Positions 22,754 through 31,334 of a DNA stretch of 64,000 bases are shown here, in pieces (the stretch's first letter is position 1; every line of letters begins with the position of its first letter). Below the pieces are notes generated by a model. That model saw only the letters and a program-made list of their open reading frames with translations. It was not told the DNA's origin and did no database searches. This DNA comes from Geodermatophilus marinus (GTDB lineage Bacteria; Actinomycetota; Actinomycetes; Mycobacteriales; Geodermatophilaceae): contig NZ_QVQH01000007.1 of the NCBI RefSeq assembly GCF_003428645.1, positions 179,242 through 243,241 on the forward strand, written 5' to 3'. Made by a program: the position numbers and the translations under genes.

Positions 22754-23638
22754 GTGACCGGACCCGCCGGCCCGCCCGCCCGGTTCGAGGAGGAGCGCTC
22801 GGCCGAGATCGTCGCCGCCAGCTTCGCCCGCACCGCCGACCCGCGGCTGCGCGAGGTGCTCACCGCGCTCGTCGGCCACCTGCACGCCTTCGTCAAGGAC
22901 GTCGGGCTGACCCCGGAGGAGTGGGCGCGGGGGATCCGGTTCCTCACCGAGACCGGGCAGACCTGCGACGACACCCGGCAGGAGTTCATCCTGCTCTCCG
23001 ACGTCCTCGGGGTGTCGATGCTCGTCGACGCGCTCGCCCACCCCGCCGGCGACGGGGTGACCGAGTCGACCGTCGAGGGGCCCTTCCACCTGGTCGCCTC
23101 GCCCGCGCGGGAGCCGGGCGACAGCATCGTCGAGGCCGGGGACGGCGAGCCGTGCCTGGTCACCGGCCGGGTGCTCGACACCGCGGGGGTTCCGGTGGCC
23201 GGCGCCGCCGTGGACGTGTGGCAGGCCGACGCCGACGGCTTCTACGACGTGCAGCGCCCCGGCGAGGTGCCGCGGGACAACCTGCGCGGGGTCTTTCCCA
23301 CCGACGCCGAGGGCCGGTTCCGGTTCCGCACGATCGTGCCCCGCTGGTACCCGATCCCGGACGACGGCCCGGTGGGCCGGCTGCTGGCGGCCACCGGCCG
23401 GCACCCCAACCGCCCGGCGCACCTGCACGTCGAGGTGACCGGCCCGGGGATCCGGACGCTGACCACGCACGTCTTCGTCTCCGACAGCCCCTACCTGGAC
23501 TCCGACGCCGTGTTCGGCGTCCGGGCCAGGCTCGTGCGGGACTTCGTCCGCGTCGACGACCCGGCCCGTGCCGCCGAGGCCGGCCTGCCCAGCCCGTTCC
23601 GCTGGCTGGACTTCCCGGTCACCGTCCGCCGGACCTGA
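22754..23638 (+). CDS. intradiol ring-cleavage dioxygenase (hydroxyquinol/catechol 1,2-dioxygenase-like)
   Basis: 294 residues. The N-terminal helical dimerisation domain (ADPRLREVLTALVGHLHAFVKDVGLTPEEWARGIRFLT) is followed by the core with TVEGPFH, GRVLDTAGVPVAGAAVDVWQADADGFYDVQ, PTDAEGRFRFRTIVPRWYPIP and RPAHLHVEVTGPG, giving the Fe(III) ligands Tyr, Tyr, His and His. The family cleaves catechol, hydroxyquinol or chlorocatechol between the hydroxyls; the domain pattern favours hydroxyquinol-type enzymes, but no adjacent maleylacetate reductase supports it. GTG 22754 follows a purine-rich GGGAGCGAGACG. Confidence 0.9.
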   Translation: MTGPAGPPARFEEERSAEIVAASFARTADPRLREVLTALVGHLHAFVKDVGLTPEEWARGIRFLTETGQTCDDTRQEFILLSDVLGVSMLVDALAHPAGDGVTESTVEGPFHLVASPAREPGDSIVEAGDGEPCLVTGRVLDTAGVPVAGAAVDVWQADADGFYDVQRPGEVPRDNLRGVFPTDAEGRFRFRTIVPRWYPIPDDGPVGRLLAATGRHPNRPAHLHVEVTGPGIRTLTTHVFVSDSPYLDSDAVFGVRARLVRDFVRVDDPARAAEAGLPSPFRWLDFPVTVRRT

Positions 23639-23646
23639 CCGGGCGG

Positions 23647-24852
23647 TCAGCCGCGCAGCCGCGCGCGCAGGCCCTCCACCTCGGCGGCGAGCGCGCCCAC
23701 CCGCTCACCGGCCCGGCCGGCGCGGACGTCGGCCTCGCCCGCCCGGGTCTCGGCCTCGGCGGCCCGGCGGTCGGCGTCCTCCGCGCGCTGCACGGCCCGC
23801 GCCGCCGTCGTGACCGCCTCCTCGCGGCGCGCCTCGGCCTCCGCCGTGCGGGTGTCGGCGGCCGCGGCCCGGACCCGGGCGTCCCGCTCGGCCCGGCGGG
23901 CCTCGTCCCGGTCGCGCTCGGCGGCGCGGGCCCGCTCGGCCGCCGCTGCCGCGGCGGCGCGCGCCTCGTCGCGGGCGGCGAGGGCCTCGTCCCGGGCGGC
24001 GAGGGCGTGGTCCCGGGCGGCGAGCGCCTGGTCCCGCTCCTGCGCCCGGGTCTGCGCGGCGCCGGTGAGCGTGCGCTCGGTGGCGCCCCACCGGGCGCGC
24101 GCCTCGACCAGGGCGTCGTGCTCCCGGGCGGCCTCGGCGCGGGCGTGCCGCTCGGCCCGCCGCGCGTCCGCGGCGTCCCGGTCGGCCGCCTGGCGGCGCA
24201 GCTCGGCGTCCGCGGCGCCCCGGAGGGCGGCGTCGCGGGCGTCGGCGGCCTGGTCCCGCTCGGCCAGCGCCCGGTCCCGCGCGGCGTCGGCCGCCGCGCG
24301 GGCCTCCTCGGCCCGCCGCACCGCGCGCTCGGCCTCCGCTCCGGCCTCCGCCACCCGGCGCTCGGCGGCGGACCGGGTGGCCGCGGCATCGTGCTCGGCG
24401 CCCTGCCGGGCCGCCTCGGCCTCCGCGCGGAGCTGCCCGGCCAGCCGGGCCTGCTCCTCGGCGCGCAGGCGCCCGGCGTGCGCGGCCTCCACGTCGGACC
24501 GGGCCTGCGCCAGCCGGGCCTCCACGGTCGTCTCGTCCCGGTAGCCCTCCAGGGCCTCGGTCGCGGCGGCGAGCAGCGCGGCCTGCGCCTCCGCCGCCGC
24601 GGTCGCCTCCCGCGCCGCCGCCGCCCACCGCGCCACGAGCTCCCGCACCCGGCCCTCCGGCGGCAGGTCGGCGGCGGCCCCGCCCGGCTGCCCGCCGGTC
24701 CGCGCGCGGGCGCGGCGGGCGGTCTCGGGGTTGTGGTCCGGGCGGGCGCAGAACCGGGGGGAGGGGCCGCTGCGACCGGGGGTGCGCGATCGGGGCGGCT
24801 CGGAGCAGCCGGGGAACGCGCAGCGCTCCTGGCCCCCGTCGGCGGTCGTCAC
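23647..24852 (-). CDS. Ala/Arg/Glu-rich coiled-coil protein with N-terminal Cys/His cluster
   Basis: 401 residues. The N-terminal 35 residues hold a possible zinc knuckle (CAFPGCSEPP...FCARPDH: C-X4-C-X16-C-X4-H). The rest is almost entirely predicted coiled coil with repeats such as 'ALAARDHALAARDEALAARDEARAAAA'. It resembles KfrA/TopA-like actinobacterial proteins of unknown function that may bind DNA as rods. The GTG start has TACGGT 6 nt upstream (leaderless). It is divergent from the tyrosine recombinase 128 nt away, so the two may share regulation. Confidence 0.6.
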   Translation of the reverse strand: MTTADGGQERCAFPGCSEPPRSRTPGRSGPSPRFCARPDHNPETARRARARTGGQPGGAAADLPPEGRVRELVARWAAAAREATAAAEAQAALLAAATEALEGYRDETTVEARLAQARSDVEAAHAGRLRAEEQARLAGQLRAEAEAARQGAEHDAAATRSAAERRVAEAGAEAERAVRRAEEARAAADAARDRALAERDQAADARDAALRGAADAELRRQAADRDAADARRAERHARAEAAREHDALVEARARWGATERTLTGAAQTRAQERDQALAARDHALAARDEALAARDEARAAAAAAAERARAAERDRDEARRAERDARVRAAAADTRTAEAEARREEAVTTAARAVQRAEDADRRAAEAETRAGEADVRAGRAGERVGALAAEVEGLRARLRG

Positions 24853-24858
24853 GCAGCG

Positions 24859-24864
24859 ACCGTA
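24859..24864 (-). promoter_or_regulatory. leaderless -10 box of the coiled-coil gene
   Basis: TACGGT on the minus strand lies 6 nt before the GTG at 24852. Confidence 0.45.
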
Positions 24865-24928
24865 GATGCATGGGCGGACACCCACACATCCATGTTTCGT
24901 GCCGCGGCGCACGACCGGCTGATAGCTT

Positions 24929-24949
24929 CCGAGAAGCACCTGTTCTCGG
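24929..24949. promoter_or_regulatory. perfect 7-bp inverted repeat upstream of the recombinase
   Basis: CCGAGAA and TTCTCGG face each other around GCACCTG, within the AT-richest part of the intergenic region and 31 nt before the recombinase ATG. It could be an operator, an RNA hairpin or a recombinase binding site. Confidence 0.5.
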
Positions 24950-24980
24950 TAGCGATCGGTGCGCGGAGGGAGGGTCGCCG

Positions 24981-26012
24981 ATGAGCGCCACGAGCGCGCG
25001 CCGATCCGGCCCGGAGGAGACGCCGGTCGCCGCGTCGGCGACCACGGCGACCGGCGGGCTGCTCCTCCCGGGCGACCTGACCGCGGTCGGCGGCTACGTC
25101 GCCGCGTCCCGGGCCGAGGCCACGCGGACGGCCTACGCCCGCGACGTGGCCGCCTGGCAGCGGTGGTGCGCCGGCCGGGCGCTGCCGAGCGGGCCGCCGG
25201 CCGACCCGCTGGCCGTCGCCGCCTGGCTGGCCGAGCTGGCCGACGACGGGCGCAGCCCGAGGTACATCGCCCGCCGGCTGTCCGCGCTCAACGACGTCCA
25301 CCGCACCGCCGGGCACCCGGCGCCCGGGGACAACGAGGGGGTCCGGCGGACGCTGGCCGGCATCCGCCGCAGCGCGGTGCGGGCCGGCGCCCGGCCGCGG
25401 ACCGCGCGGGCGCTGGACACCGCGACCGTCCGGGCGCTGGTCGAGGACCTCCCCGACACCCCCGCCGGCCGGCGCGACCGCTGCCTGCTCCTGCTCGGGT
25501 TCGCCCTGGGCCTGCGCGCCTCCGACCTGTGCCGCCTGCACGTCGAGGACCTCACCCCGGCCGGGCACGGCGGGCTCGACGTCCTCGTCCGCTTCTCCAA
25601 GACCGACCAGGACGGCGCGGGGGAGACCCTCGCCCTGGCCGAGGGCGTCCGCGAGGTCACCTGCCCGGTCCGGGCCGCGCGCGCCTGGCTCGACACCCTG
25701 GCCGGGCAGGGCGTCACCGCCGGGCCGCTGTTCCGCGCGGTGGGGAAGGGCCGCACCTCCCGGCTGGGGACGGGCGCGCTGAGCACCCGGGGCGTCACCC
25801 TGGTGCTCGCGCGGGCCGCCGAGCGCGCCGGCGTCCCCACCGAGGGCCTCTCCCCGCACTCGCTGCGCCGGGGTTTCGCCACCACGGCCTACGCCCAGGG
25901 CGTGCCGGAGAAGGAGATCAGCCGGACCGGCCGCTGGCGGTCGCTGGTGGTCCGCTCCTACGACGCCTCCAGCCGGTGGGCCGATCCCGCCTCCGGGTCC
26001 CTCGGCCTCTGA
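24981..26012 (+). CDS. tyrosine-type recombinase/integrase
   Basis: 343 residues. An N-terminal SAM-like core-binding domain (about 40-135) is followed by the catalytic domain with Arg179 (GLRASDL), Lys207 (FSKTDQ), His293-X2-Arg296 (HSLRRGF), Trp319 (GRW) and nucleophile Tyr327 (RSYDAS), so all active-site residues are present. It resembles XerC/D-like and phage-type integrases, but the absence of other phage or plasmid genes leaves its target open. The ATG has GGAGGGAGGG upstream. Confidence 0.88.
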   Translation: MSATSARRSGPEETPVAASATTATGGLLLPGDLTAVGGYVAASRAEATRTAYARDVAAWQRWCAGRALPSGPPADPLAVAAWLAELADDGRSPRYIARRLSALNDVHRTAGHPAPGDNEGVRRTLAGIRRSAVRAGARPRTARALDTATVRALVEDLPDTPAGRRDRCLLLLGFALGLRASDLCRLHVEDLTPAGHGGLDVLVRFSKTDQDGAGETLALAEGVREVTCPVRAARAWLDTLAGQGVTAGPLFRAVGKGRTSRLGTGALSTRGVTLVLARAAERAGVPTEGLSPHSLRRGFATTAYAQGVPEKEISRTGRWRSLVVRSYDASSRWADPASGSLGL

Positions 26013-26049
26013 CCGGCGTCCCGGGCAGGCCCACCGCGGGTGAGCGGGG

Positions 26050-27036
26050 TCAGCGGCGGCGCTCGCCGTGGTAGGGCGGCGTGCTGTCGGCCACGACGGC
26101 TCCGCGCTGGCCCAGCGGCCGTTCGGGCCCGACGGTCGAGTCGCGGGTGGTCTGGCGCTCGGCCTCCGCGTTGAGGGCCGCGCCGACGATCACCAGGAAG
26201 ACGGTGACCCACAGCCAGAACATGCTGATCGCCACCCCGGCGAGGGAGCCGTACGTCGACTGGTAGCTGCCCAGGTTCTGGACGTAGCTGAAGAAGGCGA
26301 TCGTCGTGGCGAGCCAGAGCAGCGTCGCGGCGGCCGAGCCCGGCGTGATCCACCGCCAGCGGGCCTGGCGGCGGTCGGGTGCGTACCGGTAGAGGACGGC
26401 GAGCACCCCGGCCATGAGCAGGGCGAGCACCGCCCACGACCCCGCCGTCACCACCGCCCCGAGCGGGCCCGGGGCGTCGGGGAGGGCCTGCGAGAGCACG
26501 CCGCCCCCGGCGATCAGGCCGCCGAGGGCGACGGCGCCGGCGAGCACGAACACCAGGGCCAGCCCGCTGCGGCGCAGCAGCCCGCGCGTCTCGGTCTCGT
26601 GGTAGGCCAGTGTCAGCCCGTCGACGAGGTAGGTCATGGCGGTCGTCGCCGTCCACAGCGCCACCAGGAGCCCGGTCACCCCGCGCCAGGTCAGCACCTG
26701 CGTCGACGCGGCGGTGATCGTGGTCAGCTGGTCGGCCACGATCGCCTCGAGGTCGGTGGGCAGCACGTCGGCCACGCGGGAGAGCTGCTGCAGCGCCCGC
26801 TCCGGGGTGTTCACCGCGCCGTACACCGACAGCGCGGTGACGAGCACCGGCGCGACGGAGAGGACGGCGAAGAACGCCACCGCCGCGCTCTGGACCATGA
26901 GGCGGTCGCTGACCACGTGCGCCCCGACGCGCCGCAGCACCCGCCCCCACTCGCGGGGCGTGAGGTGGTGCGGCGAGGCGGCGTCGCTCGCCCCGCCGTG
27001 GCGGCCCGTGACCGCCGTCCCCTGCCCGCGGGTCAT
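26050..27036 (-). CDS. YihY/BrkB family inner-membrane protein
   Basis: 328 residues. A cytoplasmic N-terminus precedes about six transmembrane helices with the family signature (LMVQSAAVAFFAVLSVAPVLVTALSVYG, 'GVTGLLVALWTATTAMTYLVDGLTLAY', 'YRYAPDRRQARWRWITPGSAAATLLWL', 'FFSYVQNLGSYQSTYGSLAGVAISMFWLWVTVFLVIVGAALNAE'). The ligand or transport role of BrkB-like proteins is not settled. The C-terminal 35 residues are polar. It appears monocistronic. Confidence 0.88.
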   Translation of the reverse strand: MTRGQGTAVTGRHGGASDAASPHHLTPREWGRVLRRVGAHVVSDRLMVQSAAVAFFAVLSVAPVLVTALSVYGAVNTPERALQQLSRVADVLPTDLEAIVADQLTTITAASTQVLTWRGVTGLLVALWTATTAMTYLVDGLTLAYHETETRGLLRRSGLALVFVLAGAVALGGLIAGGGVLSQALPDAPGPLGAVVTAGSWAVLALLMAGVLAVLYRYAPDRRQARWRWITPGSAAATLLWLATTIAFFSYVQNLGSYQSTYGSLAGVAISMFWLWVTVFLVIVGAALNAEAERQTTRDSTVGPERPLGQRGAVVADSTPPYHGERRR

Positions 27037-27112
27037 GCGTCATCCCACCGCGCGGCCGGGGCCGCCGCAACGCGCGGCGGCCCCGGGGACCCCGTCCGGC
27101 CGCGGTCGGCGG

Positions 27113-28291
27113 TCAGCCCCGCGCCACCCGGCGGACCTCCCGCCACAGCCACGCGGCGAGGGCCACCGGCACGACGACGAACGCCGCCAGCGCCGGGACG
27201 GTGCCCACCAGCCCGCCCAGCCACGCCAGCAGCAGCGGGGTCCCGAAGCCGGTGTAGGCGAAGGCGTAGAACGCGCTGTTCACCGCACCCCGGGTGTGCG
27301 GCGGTGCCAGCCGCGCGGTGAGGGTGAGCCCGGCGGTGAGGCAGAGCCCGCCCCCGGCCCCCATGAGCGCCGACGCCGGCAGCAGCAGCGGCTCGGAGCC
27401 GGCGACGACCGCGGCGACGCCGAGGGCCAGGCCGGCCGCGCCGAGCGCCATCCCGAGCGGCCCGGCGCCGCGCTCGGCCCGCCGGCCGACCCGGGCGGCG
27501 ACCGCGCTGGCGGCGAGGGCCAGCCCGGCGATCAGCCCGGCGTAGGCGACCCCGACGCCGTCCGGCACCACCAGCAGCGGCAGCAGCGTCGCCGCGACCG
27601 CCGGGAAGGCGAAGACGCCGACGGCCGTCGGGGCGAGCACCGCCCAGAACGGCCGCCGCGCCTCCGGCGGCAGGCCGAGCGTCATCAGCCGGCCGCGCCG
27701 CCGCACCTGCACCGTCTCCGGCACGGTCAGCAGCGCGCCGAGGCCGACGAGCAGGACGGCGACGTGCACGAGGTAGGGCAGGGTCGTCGGCGCGGGGCCG
27801 TACTGGGCGAGCACCCCGCTCATCGCCGGGGCGACGGCGAAGCCGAGGGAGGTCGACACCGCGCCGCGGGTGGCCGCCGACCGCTGGCCGTCGGGGCCGG
27901 CCAGCTCCTGCAGCCAGGCGTTGGCCACGGAGAACACCACGCCGGAGACGACGCCCTGCAGCAGCCGGCCCAGGTAGAGCAGGGGCAGGTGGTCGACGGC
28001 GGGCAGGAACAGCAGCGAGACCAGGCCGGCGAGGACGGCGAAGGGCAGGACGAGGGCCCGCCGGCCGAAGCGGTCCGAGGCCGCGCCGGAGACGGTCAGC
28101 GCCGCGATGAGCCCGACGGCGTAGCAGCCGAAGACCGCGGTGAGGTCGGCGTCCGACAGCCCGAGGGTGCGGCGGTAGACCAGCAGCAGCGGGGTGGGGA
28201 TGTTGGTGCCCAGGGCCACCGTGAACAGCCCGAAGGTGAGGGCGTCGAGCCGCCGGCGCGTGGTGTCCCGCGGGAGCGTGGCCTCCGTCAC
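27113..28291 (-). CDS. MFS transporter
   Basis: 392 residues with 12 predicted transmembrane helices. The intracellular loop 2-3 motif is present (GAASDRFGRRALVLP), with a second half repeating the fold. It resembles drug or metabolite efflux MFS proteins of ~400 residues; the substrate is unknown. The NmrA-like gene upstream ends only 10 nt before this GTG start (28291), so they form one transcription unit. Confidence 0.85.
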   Translation of the reverse strand: MTEATLPRDTTRRRLDALTFGLFTVALGTNIPTPLLLVYRRTLGLSDADLTAVFGCYAVGLIAALTVSGAASDRFGRRALVLPFAVLAGLVSLLFLPAVDHLPLLYLGRLLQGVVSGVVFSVANAWLQELAGPDGQRSAATRGAVSTSLGFAVAPAMSGVLAQYGPAPTTLPYLVHVAVLLVGLGALLTVPETVQVRRRGRLMTLGLPPEARRPFWAVLAPTAVGVFAFPAVAATLLPLLVVPDGVGVAYAGLIAGLALAASAVAARVGRRAERGAGPLGMALGAAGLALGVAAVVAGSEPLLLPASALMGAGGGLCLTAGLTLTARLAPPHTRGAVNSAFYAFAYTGFGTPLLLAWLGGLVGTVPALAAFVVVPVALAAWLWREVRRVARG

Positions 28292-28301
28292 CGGCCGGAC
28301 G

Positions 28302-29192
28302 CTACCGGCCGCCCCTCCGGGCCCCGGGCCGGCGCGGACGCCCGGCCCGCCGGCGCAGCCAGGCCTCGACGGTGGCGGCGTCGGGGACGAGGGCGAGCGT
28401 GGCCCGCGGGTCGACGTCCAGGGCGGCGGTCCGGGTCCAGCGCCAGAGGGCGGCGATGTCCGGCGCGAACCGCTCGAAGAGCGGGACGGGCATCGGGAAC
28501 CGCCGCGGAGGGCGGCCCAGGACGCGGGTGTGGATCTCCCGGCACTCCGCGAGCGAGCGCACGTCCGAGGCCAGCTGGAGCGCGCGGCCGGCGAACCGCC
28601 GCGGATCGGCGAGGACGCGGGCGGCGACCCGGCCGAGGTCGGGGCAGGACAGCCACGGGACGCGGACGTCCCACCCGGCCAGCGCCGGCCACACGTGCCA
28701 CACGCCGGCGGCCGGGGAGAACGCCCGGTCGGTCATGAGCTCCATGAAGGCCATCGGGCGCAGCACGGTCACCGGCAGCCCGAGCCCGGCGAGGTGGGCC
28801 TCGACGTCGAGCTTGGACTCGAAGGACCCGACGCCGGTGCCGCGCTGCCCGGTGCCCGCGGACCCCTGGACGAGGTGCCGGACGCCGGCCCGGGCGGCGG
28901 CGTCCCCGACGTTGCACCCCTGCCGGACCTCGCCCTCCAGGCCGCAGGTCATGGGGTTCTGCACGCTGTAGATCCCGTAGGCGCCGGCGAGGGCCCGGTC
29001 CAGCGAGGCGGGGTCCTCCATGTCGGCGGCCACGACCTCCGCGCCGGCCGCCGCCAGCGCCCGGGCCGCGCGCCGGTCGGGGCGCCGGCTCACCGCCCGC
29101 ACCGGCCAGCCGTCCGCGAGCAGCGCACGGGTGACGGCACCGCCCTGCCGTCCCGTCGCCCCCATGACCACGACCAGGCCGCTGCCGACCAC
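28302..29192 (-). CDS. NmrA-like NAD(P)-binding protein
   Basis: 296 residues. The N-terminal Rossmann motif VMGATGRQGGAVTRALL (GXXGXXG) and the pattern 'VRAVSRRPD...AAGAEVVAADMEDPASLDRALAGAYGIYSVQ' define the NmrA/HSCARG-like atypical SDR group, which senses NADPH or acts as an oxidoreductase. The catalytic Tyr-X3-Lys is absent, as usual in NmrA types. The GTG at 29192 was preferred over an earlier GTG because GAGGAGGG lies just before it. It shares an operon with the MFS gene. Confidence 0.82.
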   Translation of the reverse strand: MVGSGLVVVMGATGRQGGAVTRALLADGWPVRAVSRRPDRRAARALAAAGAEVVAADMEDPASLDRALAGAYGIYSVQNPMTCGLEGEVRQGCNVGDAAARAGVRHLVQGSAGTGQRGTGVGSFESKLDVEAHLAGLGLPVTVLRPMAFMELMTDRAFSPAAGVWHVWPALAGWDVRVPWLSCPDLGRVAARVLADPRRFAGRALQLASDVRSLAECREIHTRVLGRPPRRFPMPVPLFERFAPDIAALWRWTRTAALDVDPRATLALVPDAATVEAWLRRRAGRPRRPGARRGGR

Positions 29193-29277
29193 GGCGTCCC
29201 TCCTCGCACCGCCGGGGACGGGCACGAGCGTGGACCCCGCGCCACCCGGTGTCCAGGGACGGCCGGCCCGGCGGACG

Positions 29278-29490
29278 CTACCGGCCGCTCCCCGCGGTCC
29301 CGGGCTCCCAGCCGCCCCGGCGGGGCCGCTGCCGGGTCGCGGCCGCCTCGTCGTCGGCCCGCTGTCGCGCGTCCCGTGCCGCGGTCAGCATGCGGACGAC
29401 CTCCTCGCGCCCCAGCGCCCGGGTGAGGGCCGCGTCCGCGGCGGCCTCCCGCCGCAGCCGGGCGGCCTCCTCGGCCGCGCACCGCTGCAC
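29278..29490 (-). CDS. small coiled-coil protein (tentative)
   Basis: Seventy residues from a GTG at 29490 with GGAGG 8 nt upstream; entirely helical and charged (AAEEAARLRREAAADAALTRALGREEVVRMLTAARDARQRADDEAAATRQRPR). It resembles in composition the coiled-coil protein at 23647-24852. No family is recognised, and the start is uncertain. Confidence 0.4.
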   Translation of the reverse strand: MQRCAAEEAARLRREAAADAALTRALGREEVVRMLTAARDARQRADDEAAATRQRPRRGGWEPGTAGSGR

Positions 29491-29623
29491 CGCCCGGGCC
29501 TCCTGCAGCCGGGCGGCGGCCTCGTCCCGGGCCGCGCGCGCGGCCGGTGCCGTTGGTCCCTTTCCCTGCTCCGGGGCGCCGGTCCACCGTGACGGTGTCC
29601 CGTCGCGGCCCGGAGGAGGACCG

Positions 29624-29938
29624 ATGCACGTCTCCCTGATCGAGTACCGGCTCAGCGGCGTCGACCGCGAGGAGTGGGCCCGCGTGTGCGTCGAGCAGCT
29701 CGCGCCCGTGTTCGCCGCGGTGCCCGGCCTGGTCAGCAAGATCTGGCTGACGACGCCCGACGGGCAGCTCGGCGGCGTGTACGTGTGGGAGGACGAGGAG
29801 AGCTACCGGGCGTTCCTCGCCGGCGACCTCGGTGCCGCGCTGGCCGCGCACCCCCACATCGCCGGCCTGACGATGCGGGACTGGCGGGTGGACGAGGCCC
29901 CCACGGCGATCACCACGGGCCGGCTGCAGCCGGCCTGA
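29624..29938 (+). CDS. YdhR-like dimeric ferredoxin-fold monooxygenase-like protein
   Basis: 104 residues. 'MHVSLIEYRLSGVDREEWARVCVEQLAPVFAAVPGLVSKIWLTTPDGQLGGVYVWEDEESYRAFLAGDLGAALAAHP' matches the YdhR/ABM-type alpha-beta barrel, in which small proteins track or oxidise aromatic compounds without cofactor. The ATG has GGAGGAGG 3-4 nt upstream. It is followed 41 nt later by an FAD monooxygenase, suggesting a shared role in oxidising one compound. Confidence 0.75.
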   Translation: MHVSLIEYRLSGVDREEWARVCVEQLAPVFAAVPGLVSKIWLTTPDGQLGGVYVWEDEESYRAFLAGDLGAALAAHPHIAGLTMRDWRVDEAPTAITTGRLQPA

Positions 29939-29979
29939 CCGGGGCGCTCCCGCGCCGCACCGCACCCCTCGGGGGGACG

Positions 29980-31242
29980 ATGGCGGGCATGCCCGACCCC
30001 TCGGAGGACCGTCCCCCCGAGGTGGACTGCGTCGTCGTCGGTGGTGGTCCGGCGGGCATGGTGCTGGGCCTCCTGCTGGCCCGCGCGGGCGTGCGCGTGA
30101 CCGTCCTGGAGAAGCACGCGGACTTCCTCCGCGACTTCCGCGGCGACACCGTCCACCCCTCCACCCTGCGGCTGCTCGACGAGGTGGGCCTGGCCGGGGC
30201 CTTCCTCGCCCTGCCGCACCAGCAGGTGACCCGCATCGGGGTCACCACCGACGACGGCACGTACGTGCTGGCCGACTTCGGCCGGCTCCGCGGCCGGTAC
30301 CGGTTCCTGGCGCTCGTGCCGCAGTGGGACCTGCTCGACCTGCTCGCCGACGCCGCGCGGGGCCTCCCGCACTTCTCCCTGCGCATGGGGGCCGAGGCGG
30401 TCGGCCTGCTCCGGGTGGGCGGGGAGGTCCGCGGCGTCCGGTACCGCACCGCCGACGGCGAGCACGCGCTCCGGGCGCGGCTCACCGTGGCCGCCGACGG
30501 GCGGCACTCGCTGCTGCGCGCCGACGCCGGCCTCCGGTTGCGCGAGTTCGGCGCCCCGATGGACGTCCTGTGGTTCCGGCTGCCCCGGGTGCCCGGCGTG
30601 GCGGCGCCGGCCTTCGGCGGCGCGGGCCGGGTGGCCCGGGGGCGGCTGCTCGTGCTCATCGACCGGGGCAGCTACTGGCAGACGGCCTTCCTCGTCCCGA
30701 AGGGCGGTGCAGCGGCCCTCCGGGACGCCGGCCTGGACTCCTTCCGCAGCGGGCTGGTCGAGCTGCTCCCGGGCATGGCGCCCGCGCTCGGGGTGCTCCG
30801 CAGCTGGGACGACGTCCGCGTGCTCAGCGTGCGGGTGGACCGGCTCCGGCGGTGGCACCTGCCCGGGCTCCTGGTGATCGGCGACGCCGCGCACGCGATG
30901 TCGCCGATCGGCGGGGTCGGGATCAACCTGGCCGTGCAGGACGCCGCCGCCGCGGCCCGGCTCCTGGCCGGGCCGCTGCGCCGGCGCCGGGTGACCCCGC
31001 GGCGGCTCGCCCGGGTGCGCCGCCGGAGGCTGCTGCCCACCGTGGTGACCCAGCAGCTGCAGCGGCAGGTGCAGCGCCGCTTCCTCGCCCGGGTGCTCGC
31101 CGGGGAGGACGTCGGCACCCCGCGGGTGCTGCGGGTGCTGCAGCGGCACCCCGTGCTGCAGGGCCTGCCGGCCCGGCTGATCGGCATCGGGCTGCTCCCC
31201 GAGCACGCCCCGCCCGGGCCCGCGGTGCGCCCCGCCGGCTGA
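29980..31242 (+). CDS. FAD-dependent monooxygenase (PheA/TfdB-like)
   Basis: 420 residues. N-terminal FAD Rossmann motif CVVVGGGPAGMVLGLLLARAG (GXGXXG), the 'RGDTVHPSTLRLLDEVGL' block, and the second FAD motif LLVIGDAAHAMSPIGGVGINLAVQDA (GD) identify a class A flavoprotein hydroxylase. The substrate is unknown. ATG 29980 follows GGGGGG; a second ATG nine bases later is also possible. It probably forms a unit with the small protein at 29624. Confidence 0.87.
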   Translation: MAGMPDPSEDRPPEVDCVVVGGGPAGMVLGLLLARAGVRVTVLEKHADFLRDFRGDTVHPSTLRLLDEVGLAGAFLALPHQQVTRIGVTTDDGTYVLADFGRLRGRYRFLALVPQWDLLDLLADAARGLPHFSLRMGAEAVGLLRVGGEVRGVRYRTADGEHALRARLTVAADGRHSLLRADAGLRLREFGAPMDVLWFRLPRVPGVAAPAFGGAGRVARGRLLVLIDRGSYWQTAFLVPKGGAAALRDAGLDSFRSGLVELLPGMAPALGVLRSWDDVRVLSVRVDRLRRWHLPGLLVIGDAAHAMSPIGGVGINLAVQDAAAAARLLAGPLRRRRVTPRRLARVRRRRLLPTVVTQQLQRQVQRRFLARVLAGEDVGTPRVLRVLQRHPVLQGLPARLIGIGLLPEHAPPGPAVRPAG

Positions 31243-31321
31243 CGGTTCCGCCGGGCCGACGCCCGACGGCCGGCGCCCCCGGGCGGCGACCCGGCCCCTG
31301 CCGCGCGGGCGGCGGCCGGGG

Positions 31322-31327
31322 TAGCGT
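31322..31327 (+). promoter_or_regulatory. leaderless -10 box of the MEDS-STAS gene
   Basis: TAGCGT ends 7 nt before the GTG at 31335; no Shine-Dalgarno is visible. Confidence 0.45.
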
Positions 31328-31334
31328 CGGCGGG

